From: Planctomycetota bacterium
GTDB taxonomy: Bacteria > Planctomycetota > Planctomycetia > Gemmatales > Gemmataceae
Length of the DNA: 56,358 bases
Assembly: GCA_021807595.1 (NCBI GenBank)
Contig: JAKBCS010000013.1
Location: 1-56,358 of the forward strand
Reading direction: 5' to 3'
The notes beneath the pieces are model-generated. The model saw nothing but the letters and a program-made list of their open reading frames with translations, did no database searches and was not told the DNA's origin. Shown here piece by piece: positions 44,810-54,721 of this stretch. Within the stretch, counting starts at the first letter, position 1. Every line of letters starts with the position of its first letter. The translations under genes and the position numbers were made by a program.

Positions 44810-45145
44810 GCGGGATATGTCGGGGGGATATGGGTCGTTGGCGTGTGAACGGGCCGCGGGAAACAGCCCGAAAGGTATTTGATTCAAACGTAATTGAATA
44901 AAGCAAGTGCCGTGCCAAAGACGGGGGCGAAGTGTTGAGTTTTCTCTAAGACGATTCCAGATAATCACTTCGGGAATAACTGTCGATTCGATGGAAGCGG
45001 CCGATCAATTCGATTGTGCAACTTTTACCACTTCAAGCGTGTAATATCGCCAAAAAGGAGAGGCGAATGGCACGCCGCGCGGCATGGGGACTGTGCGCGG
45101 CGAAAGGTGATTCGATGAAAAGTGGGGGGAGTGAGAGACCATCTG

Positions 45146-45260
45146 CAACGCCTCCTCTCCCCTGTACGAGGGGAAAGGGGTCGGGGGGAGGGACGAGCTT
45201 ATGCGGAAAATCTCCCCCCTCGTCTTTCTCTCTTGAGTACAGGGGGAGAGGGGCTTCTCG
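45146..45260. repeat. Degenerate copies of the GAGTAC hairpin repeat
   Basis: CCTCTCCCCTGTACGAGGGG at the left and CTTGAGTACAGGGGGAGAGG at the right are related to the array at 53-182. Between them is a G-rich stretch. They lie downstream of the small lipoprotein gene on the other strand. Confidence 0.7.
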
Positions 45261-45275
45261 GATCGCTTCTAAGAA

Positions 45276-45431
45276 TCACGGTTGGGAATTTTTGTGCGAA
45301 CCGAAGCGGATGTTGTCGCCGTTCCATTCGCTCATCGCTTCGTGCCACTGCCGTTTGTCTTCGGCCGAGCAACCCAGACTCGCCAAGGCAAGCCAAAACG
45401 CAACGAACCCTAGTGCGCACCAACGCCTCAT
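45276..45431 (-). CDS. Small lipoprotein, 51 aa
   Basis: On the minus strand a 51-codon frame begins MRRWCALGFVAFWLALASLG and continues C-S-A-E-D-K-R-Q-W. The basic N-terminus, hydrophobic core and LASLGC lipobox (Cys21) make a complete lipoprotein signal. The mature part of about 30 residues is hydrophilic (HEAMSEWNGDNIRFGSHKNS). GAGGG lies about 10 bases upstream of the ATG. A short DN(I/M)R-type mature end is recalled from small planctomycete lipoproteins. It is monocistronic, flanked by repeats. Function unknown. Confidence 0.65.
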   Translation of the reverse strand: MRRWCALGFVAFWLALASLGCSAEDKRQWHEAMSEWNGDNIRFGSHKNSQP

Positions 45432-45629
45432 GGCTCTTGCCCTCTCAAACGACTGTCCGATTTTTCGCGCTGCTTAAAGGGAGCCTATATCCTTTTTCCG
45501 CCCCCGCCGCAATCGCAACTCGCAACGTCTGGAACGCTCCTCAGTCCGCGTTGACGCAGCGCGGCGCATACCGTACTATTCGCCCCGCTTTGACTCATGG
45601 GGCCGCGAGCGGCGTTGATGAGGGAACGC

Positions 45630-48600
45630 ATGACTTGGCGGAAATGGTTGGTCCGAAGTCTGGTCTTTTCGATCCTGGGACTGGTCGTCCTCGTCGCCCT
45701 GCTGTATGAGGCGTGGACCAACCCCACGGCCGTTCGTCAATTGGTTCACGATAAACTCAGTAAGCTGTTCGTCGGTGCCAACGTTAACCTGGATTCCGCG
45801 CGGCTGCGCTTGTTCGGCGGGATCGGCATCCGCGATTTGCGCATGGGCCGGCGCGACGAACTCGACCGCGGCGATTGGTTGTACGTCCCATCCGCCGTTA
45901 TCTATCACGATAAGGAACACTTGCTTGCCGGAGAACTCGGCGTCCGAAAAATCGAGATGGATCGACCGCGCATCCGCATCGTCCGCGAACGCGATGGCCG
46001 CGTCAACGTCGCCGGGTTGCTGGCACCGCCCGATTTGAGCGAGCGCGTTCCCACGCTGATTATCCGACGGGGAATCGTCCAACTCGAAGACCGATGCCCC
46101 GACGGTTCGAGCGTGGTATTGGAAATCAAGGATGTCAACCTGTCGGTAGTCAACGATCCGCTCAGCACCCTCGTTCTGGAAGGCGACGGCCAGACCGATG
46201 CGCTCGGTCCCATTCGCCTACGGGGTCGCGTGCAACGATCGACGGGGGCAACCAGCGGCCTGGTCGAGTTGCCGGACGTGCCGGTCGGTCCGACGCTTAT
46301 CGGACGGCTCGCCGGCTACTGCCCGGAGATCAAAAAGCATGGGAGCGAACTAAACGGCAAGGCCAAGATCGAGTCCACAATCGCCTATCGACCCGATCTA
46401 ACCGAGCCGTGGAGCTACGACATTCGCGGCGAGTTGAACGACGGCTATTGGCGAGCCGATTGCCTTCCCGCCCCACTGTACGCGATGCACGCCGAGTTGC
46501 GTTGCGTCAACGGGCGAATTCCTCACGCCTTGCTCCGCGCCCGCTGCGACGGGGCGGAGGTCGCGCTCGATCTAAAGAACCTCGTCTGGACGGGACAGCG
46601 CCCCAAGAATCTCGAAGACATCGTCTCACAATTGGATTTGAAGGTCGAACACCTAGCCCTGCGTCCGTCGCACTTCGATTGTCTTCCACTCCTCGGCGCG
46701 AAGATCCAGAATATGTATCACCCGGCCGGCCCCGTCAGCTTGAGCTACACCTTCCAGCGTACCGATGCCGAGCATTGGGAAAAGCACTGCGAGATTCGTC
46801 CCGAAGGAATGACGGCGGAGTTCGAACACTTTCGCTATCCCATCGAGAATCTAACCGGAACGATCGCCGTCGATCTGTCCAACGATCGGGACGATTTCAT
46901 TCGCGTGGATCTGTCCGGCCTCGGGGGCGGTCGTCCGGTAATCGTCAGCGGCTATACGCGGGGCGACGAGAGAAGCGAGGTGGAGTTGGTCGTCGCTGCG
47001 AACGACGTGCCGATCGATCATCGCCTGATCTCCGCCCTACCGGCCAAAAGTCGCGAGGTAGCGCGGACGTTTCTACCGACGCACAGCCGCGAATTGGGGC
47101 TGGACGACCGACCGTTGGGCCTGATCCGTTCGGCGGGTTTGGCGAGTGTCAAGGTATTCGTGCGGCGCGCGCGCGGGCAGGATCACTTCGCCAATCGCTA
47201 TCTCATCACCTTGCGCGACGCCGCCGTTAAGTACGACATTTTCCCCCTCCCGTTGGAGAACGTATCGGGCGTGCTGGACATTCTGCCGGACCATTGGGAG
47301 TGCCGCGATTTTCACGGCGCACACAAGGGAGGCGAAATATCGGTTAATGCGTGTTCGTTTCGGGAAGACGCGAGCGAAGTGCGTGCCGCGGCCGCCCGCT
47401 TCCGCACCAGATTGGCTTCGGGGAAGCGAATGGCGTCCGTCGTCCGCCTCGGCTCGCCGGAACTAGCGGAGAGCCGTCCTCAGCGCGAATGCGTGGAAAT
47501 CTCGATTCGGGGCAAGGACATTCTCCTCGATTCGGAATTTGAGAAAGCCGTCTCACCGCCCGAACTACCGGGGCGCGCCGCTCTGCGCAACGCCTGGGCC
47601 ATGCTGGCACTGCGAGGCCGACTCAGTTTCGAGTCGTTCGTCGTCGATCGTCCCGATCAACCCCAAGACATTGATGTCACCGTCGATGTTCGAGGGTGTT
47701 CCATGCAGCCGGACTTCTTCCACTACACCCTGTCCGAGGTCAGCGCGGGCGTTCGCTACACGCAAGGCCGCGTCTTCATCAAGGACATGAGCGCCAAACA
47801 CGGAGCCAGCCGGCTGGGATTCAAAAGCGCCATTGTCGATCTCAAACAGACCGGAGGGTTTACGGGCTGGTTCGACGACATTCGCGGCGACGAACTGTCG
47901 ATCGATAAGGACTTTCTCGTCGCCTTGCATCCCATCCTGCGTCACGGGCTGGAGTCGTTGCAGATTCGCGGGACGCTTCAAGCCCTCGCACGCAGAATCA
48001 CCGTGGACGCGCCAGGAGTGCCGGGCGAACCGATGAGGATTTGGTGGGAGGGCGGCGCGACGCTGCGGAAGCAACAGTTCCAAGCCGGCATAGAGATCGA
48101 CGATGTGGACGGCGAAATCTGGTGCAACGGCTACTACAACGGTCGGCAGTTGGAAGGAGTCGAAGGGCGCGCCGTACTCGAACGGGCGCGGATTCTCGGT
48201 CAACCCTTCACCAAATTGCAAGGACGCATCGTCGTCGCCCCCGAAACGCCGGACGTTCTATCGCTCTACGATTTGAAGGCCGATCTGTTCGGCGGCGTCC
48301 TCGGCGGCGAGGCGCGCTTTTCCTTCCGCTCGCCGATGCGTTACGAGGTAAAGCTCGACGCGCTGCACGTTCAACTGGAACAGTTCGGCAAACACAATCG
48401 TCTCGGCCCCGACGCTCAACTCCAAGGTCCGGCTCGTGCCGCGCTTCATCTGACCGGAGAGGGTACCGACCTGAGCGGGCTGCGCGGCAACGGGCGCGTT
48501 GAGGTGGCGCGCGGCAAACTCTATCGTTTGCCCGTCTTGCTCGACCTGCTTAAAGCGTTCGGTCTGCGTTTGCCGGATCGCACGGCCTTTGAACAAGCGC

Positions 48601-48911
48601 GGATGATCTTCGGCATCGAAGGGCCGCAAATGCGCATCCACGCCCTCGACCTGTACGGCAACGCCATCAGCCTGCGCGGCTTGGGAACTCTCAATCTCGA
48701 CGGCAGCAATCTCAATCTCGATTTCAGCGCCGACTGGGGACGCATGCCTCAATTGCTGCCTCAGCCCGTCAGCAATTTTTCGCAAGTCGTCAGCGATCAA
48801 CTGTTCAAAATCAAGTTGCGCGGCAAGATTACCTCGCCGCGTTTCGAGAAAGAAATTCTCCCCCCCGTGGTGGAGCCGATCAAGAGAGTGTTTGGGGGAT
48901 CGCGAGGATGA
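45630..48911 (+). CDS. AsmA-like envelope protein, 1093 aa
   Basis: One N-terminal membrane helix (about 8-30, LVFSILGLVVLVALLYEAW) is followed by over 1000 residues of beta-rich periplasmic sequence. AsmA-like features are LFVGANVNLDSARLRLFGGI near 50, VRKIEMDRPRIRIVRERDGR near 105, and a typical C-terminal end: LSGLRGNGRVEVARGKLYRL, LPVLLDLLKAFGLRLPDRTA, then ISLRGLGTLNLDGSNLNLDF. AsmA/TamB/YhdP proteins bridge the periplasm and move lipids to the outer membrane. The start at 45630 has GAGGGA just upstream; ATG at 45597 or 45618 are alternatives. The LptF/G gene follows 141 bp later. Confidence 0.82.
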   Translation: MTWRKWLVRSLVFSILGLVVLVALLYEAWTNPTAVRQLVHDKLSKLFVGANVNLDSARLRLFGGIGIRDLRMGRRDELDRGDWLYVPSAVIYHDKEHLLAGELGVRKIEMDRPRIRIVRERDGRVNVAGLLAPPDLSERVPTLIIRRGIVQLEDRCPDGSSVVLEIKDVNLSVVNDPLSTLVLEGDGQTDALGPIRLRGRVQRSTGATSGLVELPDVPVGPTLIGRLAGYCPEIKKHGSELNGKAKIESTIAYRPDLTEPWSYDIRGELNDGYWRADCLPAPLYAMHAELRCVNGRIPHALLRARCDGAEVALDLKNLVWTGQRPKNLEDIVSQLDLKVEHLALRPSHFDCLPLLGAKIQNMYHPAGPVSLSYTFQRTDAEHWEKHCEIRPEGMTAEFEHFRYPIENLTGTIAVDLSNDRDDFIRVDLSGLGGGRPVIVSGYTRGDERSEVELVVAANDVPIDHRLISALPAKSREVARTFLPTHSRELGLDDRPLGLIRSAGLASVKVFVRRARGQDHFANRYLITLRDAAVKYDIFPLPLENVSGVLDILPDHWECRDFHGAHKGGEISVNACSFREDASEVRAAAARFRTRLASGKRMASVVRLGSPELAESRPQRECVEISIRGKDILLDSEFEKAVSPPELPGRAALRNAWAMLALRGRLSFESFVVDRPDQPQDIDVTVDVRGCSMQPDFFHYTLSEVSAGVRYTQGRVFIKDMSAKHGASRLGFKSAIVDLKQTGGFTGWFDDIRGDELSIDKDFLVALHPILRHGLESLQIRGTLQALARRITVDAPGVPGEPMRIWWEGGATLRKQQFQAGIEIDDVDGEIWCNGYYNGRQLEGVEGRAVLERARILGQPFTKLQGRIVVAPETPDVLSLYDLKADLFGGVLGGEARFSFRSPMRYEVKLDALHVQLEQFGKHNRLGPDAQLQGPARAALHLTGEGTDLSGLRGNGRVEVARGKLYRLPVLLDLLKAFGLRLPDRTAFEQARMIFGIEGPQMRIHALDLYGNAISLRGLGTLNLDGSNLNLDFSADWGRMPQLLPQPVSNFSQVVSDQLFKIKLRGKITSPRFEKEILPPVVEPIKRVFGGSRG

Positions 48912-49052
48912 CGGGGCGACAAGTTGAGAGAAATGGGGACTCCGCATCGGAATAGCCGGAATCGAATAAAGGTTCGCGTTCGACTTTGCCGATTTTAGGA
49001 CTAATTCCGATTGCCCCCGTGTCACCTTGTCATCTTCCAAGAGGAGGTGGGC

Positions 49053-50246
49053 GTGTTTGGTTCGATTCTGCAACGGATGATCTTGTGGGAACTCGCCAAG
49101 GTGTTCCTACTGTCCCTGGTGGGTATAACCGGAATCCTGCTTATGGCCGGGATCATCGCCGAGGCGTCGCAGCAGGGGCTGGGGCCAACGCAGATTCTCG
49201 CCGCCATTCCCTTATTGGTTCCGAGTACACTGCCGTATACCATCCCGGCCACCACGCTGTTCGCCACCTGCGTCGTCTATGGTCGTTTGGCATCCGACAA
49301 CGAAATCCTGGCCATCAAATCGGCGGGCATCAACGCCCTTACAGTGGTCCGCCCCGGCCTTCTCCTCGGATTGGCCATGAGTCTCGCCACCCTGGGATTA
49401 TATTATCGCATCATACCCTACACCCATCACCTGTTGCGCGCCATGGTGTATAACGATGCCGAAGAGTTATTGTATTCTCTATTGCGCAAACATCAGGAAA
49501 TTCGACACTCTTCCTTTCCCTATCAGATTTTCGTCAAGGGGGTGAAAGGCAAAACCTTGTTGGAGCCGGTTTTCAAACGCAAGAGCGCCGATGGCTCCAT
49601 CGACTGGGTGGCCCATGCGCGCGAGGCCAAACTTCAGGTCTTGCCCAACAAGGGGCTGATTGAAATTCAAACGAAGCACTGTTTTGTCTGGGGCGAAAAT
49701 GAAGCGAGCGGTCTGTTTGAGGATCGAACGCTTCCCGTCGAATTGCCGAGGGATTTCGGCAGGCAAGGACAGCGCAAGCCGCGCGACCTCACCTGGCAGG
49801 AGATTCTCGATCGGCGCGTGGAACTGGGCCGGAAGATCACCGAGCTGCAGAAAAGGGTAACGTTGGCCACATCGACCAGCTTTCTCATCGGTGTGCCCGA
49901 CGATTTGCCCTTGAAATTAAAACTCTACAACGAACAGATTACCCAGCACGAACAGGAAATCGTTGCCTTGAACGTCGAATTGCAAATGCGTCCCGCCCTG
50001 AGCATGGGCTGTTTGTTTTTTATTCTGGCGGGCTGTCCCGTCGGCATCTGGTTCAGTCGGAGCGATTTTCTCAGTGCGTTCATCACCTGCTTCTTGCCGA
50101 TTGTATTCCTCTATTATCCACTCATGTTGTGCGGCACGGGCATGGCGAAGGAAGGCCGCTATAATATGATTCCCCTCGTTTGGGGTGCCGACGCGATCAT
50201 CGGCGTTATCGGAATCGTACTGTTTTGGCAATTGTTTAAGAATTAG
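49053..50246 (+). CDS. LptF/LptG (YjgP/YjgQ) family permease
   Basis: LptF and LptG are the membrane parts of the ABC extractor that pulls LPS out of the inner membrane. The 397-residue protein has the family N-terminus (ILQRMILWELAKVFLLSLVG, then PSTLPYTIPATTLFATCVVY and LASDNEILAIKSAGIN), a central periplasmic beta-jellyroll region, and three C-terminal helices (FFILAGCPVGIWFSRSDFLS, FITCFLPIVFLYYPLMLCG, IIGVIGIVLFWQLF). GTG at 49053 is preferred as start because GAGGAGG lies 6 bases upstream. Its partner LptB is not in the window. The neighbour AsmA-like gene also points to outer-membrane lipid transport. Confidence 0.88.
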   Translation: MFGSILQRMILWELAKVFLLSLVGITGILLMAGIIAEASQQGLGPTQILAAIPLLVPSTLPYTIPATTLFATCVVYGRLASDNEILAIKSAGINALTVVRPGLLLGLAMSLATLGLYYRIIPYTHHLLRAMVYNDAEELLYSLLRKHQEIRHSSFPYQIFVKGVKGKTLLEPVFKRKSADGSIDWVAHAREAKLQVLPNKGLIEIQTKHCFVWGENEASGLFEDRTLPVELPRDFGRQGQRKPRDLTWQEILDRRVELGRKITELQKRVTLATSTSFLIGVPDDLPLKLKLYNEQITQHEQEIVALNVELQMRPALSMGCLFFILAGCPVGIWFSRSDFLSAFITCFLPIVFLYYPLMLCGTGMAKEGRYNMIPLVWGADAIIGVIGIVLFWQLFKN

Positions 50247-50321
50247 CGCATCGAACCGGCCTGCGGCGCAAGCGGGGTACGCATGGATGTTGCTCGCGCC
50301 GCGGGCGGGTGAGGCGAGAAA

Positions 50322-51920
50322 TTACTCGGCCTCGGCGAACTCGGCGAGGCGTTGGCTGCGCAGGGGTTGACGCAGTTTGAGCAGACCGCGCGCTTCGATT
50401 TGACGAATGCGTTCGCGGGTGATGCCATAAGCGCGGGCCACTTCTTCCAGCGTTCGCGGCTGGCCGTCGCGGAGGCCGAAGCGCAACTCGATCACTTCGC
50501 GTTCGCGCGGCGTTAGTGAGCGCAAGACTTCCGAAATCCGTTCGCGCAACAAGTGTTGATCGACCTGCTGGCCGGGATTGGCCGCGTCGGGATCGTCGAG
50601 GAAGTCTTCGAGCGCCCGTTCGCCCTCGCCGCCGAGCGGTTCGTGCAGGCTGACGGGATGGCGCGAGACGATGCGCAGCGATTGCGTTTCTTCGGCGGTG
50701 ACGCCGAGAACGGCGGCAATCTCTTCGACGGTCGGTTCTCGTCCCTGTTGCACCGAGAGTTCGCCGCGCACCCGCTCCACCGCCGCGAGCGTGCCGACTT
50801 GATGGCACGGTACACGGATGGTGCGGGCGTGATCGGCCAAAGCGCGCGTGATGCCCTGACGAATCCACCACGTCGCATAGGTGCCGAACTTGAAGCCGAG
50901 GCGATGCTCGTATTTGTCCACGGCCCGCATCAGTCCGCGATTGCCTTCCTGAATCAGATCCGAGAAGGGCAAGCCGCGGCTTCGGTAGCGCTTGGCGATG
51001 GACACCACGAGGCGCAAATTGCCCTCGGCCAATTCGCGCCGCGCCTTCTGATATTCGATGCGACGATGTTCGAGGACGCGAACCAGTTTGGCCAAATCCT
51101 CGGAGTTGGAACGCGCTTCGAGTACGACATCGCGCAGCTGCTTGGCGGCTTTGGTGCGCCGTTCGCGATCGGAGGTCGAGCGGTCGCCGGCGTCCTTTTG
51201 CCGTTCCAGCTGAATCATCTGCCGCGACATGGCGCGCAGCTCATCCGTCCATCGATCGAGCAGGTCGATGCGAGGCGACATTTCCTCGGCCAACCGCATG
51301 GCCTTCCGCAACCGTCGCCCGTGTAGCTGGCGTAGGCGATGGTTACCGGACGACGACGAACCGGCACGCAACTGGCGGAAATCGGCGTCGGCGGCTGCGA
51401 TCAGCTTATGCAGCGTGGCCAAATTGTGCGGCATGCGCTGCAAAATGCGTTCGCGGCTGAGTCCGAGCGTGGTGACGACATCAATGGTCGGATCGAGAGC
51501 CAGCTGACCGGCGCGAACGCGATCGAAGGTGTCCACGATATTCGCCAAGGTGCGCCAGTTGAGCATGGCGGCATGGCGGTAGCGGCGTCGCTTCAGTTCC
51601 AAACGCTTGGCCAAAGCCACTTCTTGTTCGCGGTTGAGCAGCGGGATGGCACCCATTTGCCGAAGGTAGAGGCCGAGCGCGTCGTCGGGAGCGTGCGAGT
51701 CCTCGCCTTCGGATTCGGCTGAAGCGGCTGCCCCGTCTTCCTCCTCCGACTCTTCGGTATCGTCCGAGACGAGGGCTTCTTCGGGCAACTCGCTCCAGGG
51801 TGTTTCGCGGCGTTTCGTCTCCGGTTCGGGCGTCGCGGCGCGCACTTCCGGCGACGGCTTCACGGTTTTGGAAACCCGGTTCTTGTCCGCTCGCTTTGTT
51901 GTTGTCCGTCGCAATACCAT
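50322..51920 (-). CDS. RNA polymerase sigma factor, RpoD/sigma-70 family (group 1 or 2)
   Basis: The 532-residue protein holds region 1.2 ([20 protein letters not shown]) and a long helical insert between 1.2 and 2. Region 2 is complete: [60 protein letters not shown]. Region 3 follows, then region 4 ([35 protein letters not shown]). The N-terminus is a Lys/Arg-rich then acidic (EESEEEDG) tail with no obvious region 1.1, so a group 2 alternative role is as likely as housekeeping. AGGA lies 7 bases upstream of the start. Confidence 0.92.
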   Translation of the reverse strand: MVLRRTTTKRADKNRVSKTVKPSPEVRAATPEPETKRRETPWSELPEEALVSDDTEESEEEDGAAASAESEGEDSHAPDDALGLYLRQMGAIPLLNREQEVALAKRLELKRRRYRHAAMLNWRTLANIVDTFDRVRAGQLALDPTIDVVTTLGLSRERILQRMPHNLATLHKLIAAADADFRQLRAGSSSSGNHRLRQLHGRRLRKAMRLAEEMSPRIDLLDRWTDELRAMSRQMIQLERQKDAGDRSTSDRERRTKAAKQLRDVVLEARSNSEDLAKLVRVLEHRRIEYQKARRELAEGNLRLVVSIAKRYRSRGLPFSDLIQEGNRGLMRAVDKYEHRLGFKFGTYATWWIRQGITRALADHARTIRVPCHQVGTLAAVERVRGELSVQQGREPTVEEIAAVLGVTAEETQSLRIVSRHPVSLHEPLGGEGERALEDFLDDPDAANPGQQVDQHLLRERISEVLRSLTPREREVIELRFGLRDGQPRTLEEVARAYGITRERIRQIEARGLLKLRQPLRSQRLAEFAEAE

Positions 51921-52573
51921 GGCTCTATCCTATTGAGGCCATCCCGTTCCTTCCCGGAATGAGAGGGGATGAGTAACATTTGGCAGCCGTCGAACGATGA
52001 TCCCGTGTCTCCGACGGAGCAGGAAATCGCGTTGCACTCCCCCATCGCGGATCGGCCTAAATTGCGTTGCCGTTCTCGATGGCACCTCACCGGCAGGAAA
52101 CGATTTCTCTATATTATGAATCCCCGCCCGGCCACCAAGAGGGCGATGTGCCGATTTCTCCGCTCGACTGGCTTTCTCCAAAGGAGGGTCCGGCACAACA
52201 GCTAGGGCGGCGATTGAGGAACGATCTCCGTCCCTATAAACTATTGTACGCAAGACAATCCCTCGCCGTTCCAATCTCCATGAAAAAATGGCGCGAAAAT
52301 CCTCAAGTAGACACGCACAATCGGCCGATAGGTTCCACTTTCCATCTCCGGGCGAAATAGAACGCCCGGCATCCCATCCAACCGGACGCGCTCGAACGAA
52401 GAAGTTCTCCCCCGAAACACGAATCGCGGCGCGGATTTTGCTTGCTCCATCCACCCACGATCGTTCGGCGATTTCGTTGCCGCCGTTCGGTCAAGCCGCT
52501 CCCGACCCCCGATAGTCGGCAGACGGCAACCGAGAAGATAGCCGATAGCCGATAGCCGATCTATCATGCCCCT
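51921..52573. other. Divergent intergenic region between sigma factor and purM
   Basis: About 650 bp without a convincing gene. Longer open frames here on both strands lack family signs and overlap purM in antisense. Near 52230-52245 lies CCCTATAAACTATTGTACG, the most AT-rich stretch, a possible promoter region for either gene. The right end holds the GATAGCC repeat. Confidence 0.55.
52537..52560. repeat. Short tandem GATAGCC repeat
   Basis: GATAGCC is repeated three times just upstream of purM. The same motif, on the other strand, occurs at 31865-31880 (CTATCGGCTATCGGCT) in the ABC operon and weakly near 2770-2790. All sit in spacers. Confidence 0.75.
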
Positions 52574-53665
52574 ATGGAAAAACGATCCGCTGAGGCGCAA
52601 ACGCCGTTGAGCTACAAGTCTGCCGGTCTGGATCTCGAAATGTACGAGCAGACCTTGGCCGGCATGCTTCCCTATCTGCGCCGCACGCACACGCCGCGCG
52701 TTCTCGACGGCTTCGGCGGCTTCGCCAGTCTGTTCAGCCTCGATTACAACACGCGCTTGTTTGCCCGCAATTATCGCCATCCCGTCCTCGTCTCCTCGAC
52801 CGACGGCGTCGGCAGCAAACTCAAAGTTGCTTCGTTGGCCGCGAAACACGATACCGTCGGCATCGATCTCGTCGCCATGTCGGTGAACGATTGCCTCTGC
52901 ACCGGTGGCGAACCGCTGCTGTTTCTCGACTACATCGCTATGCCCAAAGACGATCCGGCCCTGACACGCGATCTCATCAAGGGCATCAGCGACGGCTGCA
53001 TGGAGGCCGACTGCGCGCTCGTGGGAGGCGAGACGGCGATTCTGCCCGACTTCTATCAACCCGGCGACTACGACATGGCAGGTTTCTGTGTCGGTGTCGT
53101 CGAACGGGAACACATCGTCAACGGACGCGGCATCCAAGTGGGCGACGTGATCCTCGGCTTGGCCGGCACCGGCCTGCACTCCAACGGCTACTCGCTGGTG
53201 CGGAAAGTGGTGTTCGACCGTGCCGGACTACAAATCAACCAATTCGTGTCCGAATTGGGGCGAACCGTCGGCGAGGAGTTGTTGGAACCGACGCGCCTCT
53301 ATGCGCGTCCGATCAAGAACATCCTGCGGCATTATCCGGTCAAGCGCCGGGTGGTGCGTGGCCTCGCGCACATCACCGGCGAAGGCTTGGAGGGCAACGT
53401 CCCGCGCGTTCTGCCGCCCGGTCGCCGCGCCTTCATCCGCAAAGGCAGTTGGCCGATCCCGCCGGTGTTCACTTGGTTGCAGCGTCTCGGCAACATCGAC
53501 GAGGCCGAGATGTACCGCGTCTTCAACATGGGCATCGGCTTCGTCGTCATCGCCGGTCGCTATTATGCCGAGAGCATCCAACGCCAATTGCAAGAGGACC
53601 GCGTGCCGACTTTCGTTATCGGTGAAATTGGCCCAGGCGAACCGGGCGTCGAGTTGGTAAAGTGA
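52574..53665 (+). CDS. purM: Phosphoribosylformylglycinamidine cyclo-ligase PurM
   Basis: PurM closes the imidazole ring (FGAM to AIR) using ATP in purine synthesis. The 363-residue protein has the conserved N-terminal part YKSAGLDLEMYEQ, the ATP/phosphate-binding DGVGSKLKVA, GIDLVAMSVNDCLCTGGEPL, FLDYIAMPK, CALVGGETAILPDFY and YDMAGFCVGVVE. The C-terminal half has GLAGTGLHSNGYSLVRKVVF, HITGEGLEGNVPRVLP and MGIGFVVI. It appears monocistronic. A hairpin lies 250 bp downstream. Confidence 0.97.
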   Translation: MEKRSAEAQTPLSYKSAGLDLEMYEQTLAGMLPYLRRTHTPRVLDGFGGFASLFSLDYNTRLFARNYRHPVLVSSTDGVGSKLKVASLAAKHDTVGIDLVAMSVNDCLCTGGEPLLFLDYIAMPKDDPALTRDLIKGISDGCMEADCALVGGETAILPDFYQPGDYDMAGFCVGVVEREHIVNGRGIQVGDVILGLAGTGLHSNGYSLVRKVVFDRAGLQINQFVSELGRTVGEELLEPTRLYARPIKNILRHYPVKRRVVRGLAHITGEGLEGNVPRVLPPGRRAFIRKGSWPIPPVFTWLQRLGNIDEAEMYRVFNMGIGFVVIAGRYYAESIQRQLQEDRVPTFVIGEIGPGEPGVELVK

Positions 53666-53912
53666 GCTACGAGTCCTGCCGGTCAAATCACGACGTCCGA
53701 TTCGCGTGTCTCGCAGGGGAATATCTTCTCGGATGGCCGGCAAAGACATCGTAATCGACGGAATCGCGAATCGCTATTGGAGATAGCCATACGCATTCAT
53801 CTTATGCGGCATGTCGTGTTTCTGAATTAAACTTCCAGCAATCGGCGGCTTCCCCAATCAAAAGGAACCAGCCGCTTTTCGATTATTCGATGCGGTTAAC
53901 GAATGTGGGATG

Positions 53913-53947
53913 AAGGTCGAAAAAAGGGGCTGCATTTTTTCGACCTT
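53913..53947. terminator. Bidirectional intrinsic terminator, perfect 13-bp stem
   Basis: AAGGTCGAAAAAA, 9-base loop, TTTTTTCGACCTT. On either strand the stem ends with a U-rich half. It lies 19 bp after the stop of the endonuclease gene, so it should end the C-R transcript, and may also stop read-through from purM. It marks the left edge of the restriction-modification cassette. Confidence 0.75.
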
Positions 53948-53965
53948 ATTCACGGACTTTTCCCG

Positions 53966-54721
53966 TCATTCGACATCCAAAATGCTTATGAATCTTTCTC
54001 CGCCGAACGAATATTTCACCGTCGTCGCCGTCGTATTCCTCTCGGATTCTCGGTAGTCCAAAGATCGTAGAAAGGCGACCCGCACATCATTGACTGTGAA
54101 CATCCGCGCCTTTTCCGCGAACAGCAGCACCAAATGAAGACCGGCGTGGGGGTGGTGGCAATCGACCGCAATGCGCTCACGGCAAGTCTTGATCTCCAAG
54201 CCGTCCGGCACGCGAACCGGCCGTTTCTGTTTACCCTTGACGGCTGCTCCATACTGGTCCTCGGACGTCACTTTTTTCTTTCGCTTGAATTGCGGTAGAG
54301 CCGAATAGTCGAGCGTTGCCAAGAAGAGATCGGGGTAGTCGCTCCTTCCGTTGGATCTCAGGGCGGCGGTTGGATGGTGGTCCAGCAGAAATTTGGTCAC
54401 CACGTTGCTTACGACTTCGCCGGTGATTGAAGCGCGCAGAACGTCGTCCAGAGTGAGTTGCCGATCGAATGCTTCAATCTGCTCTTTCGGCAGGTTGACA
54501 TATGCCCGAATCGTCGGCCACAGCGCGCGAAGCATTGTCGGTGCGTTGAGTACATCCTGTACGAAGTTTTTTATGGCCGGCCCAACTTCGATCAGCCACG
54601 GGATCAGGTTCTCAACGAGGGACATTGCGCGTGCATGCCAGTTCACTAATTCGGGGCGGTAGTTACGCAGATCAACCTCCGCCGCATGGATCTGAGCCTT
54701 GATGGTGGGAAGCACATTCAT
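53966..54721 (-). CDS. Candidate type II restriction endonuclease (PD-(D/E)XK-like), unrecognised family
   Basis: No named family was recognised. The call rests on context: it follows a C-protein gene and lies opposite a cytosine methyltransferase. The 251-residue protein contains a plausible nuclease core: SDYPDLF with Pro130-Asp131, and PDGLEIKT with Glu176-x-Lys178 (Asp173 nearby). The N-terminal half is helical (LVNWHARAMSLVENLIPWLI). The start at 54721 has AGAAGG 6 bases upstream; an ATG at 54814 would add 31 basic residues. A terminator follows. Alternatives: an R-M accessory protein. Confidence 0.6.
   Translation of the reverse strand: MNVLPTIKAQIHAAEVDLRNYRPELVNWHARAMSLVENLIPWLIEVGPAIKNFVQDVLNAPTMLRALWPTIRAYVNLPKEQIEAFDRQLTLDDVLRASITGEVVSNVVTKFLLDHHPTAALRSNGRSDYPDLFLATLDYSALPQFKRKKKVTSEDQYGAAVKGKQKRPVRVPDGLEIKTCRERIAVDCHHPHAGLHLVLLFAEKARMFTVNDVRVAFLRSLDYRESERNTTATTVKYSFGGERFISILDVE

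Noticed and set aside
52241-53179. 312-codon minus-strand frame
   Set aside because: It is antisense to purM for most of its length; purM is certain.
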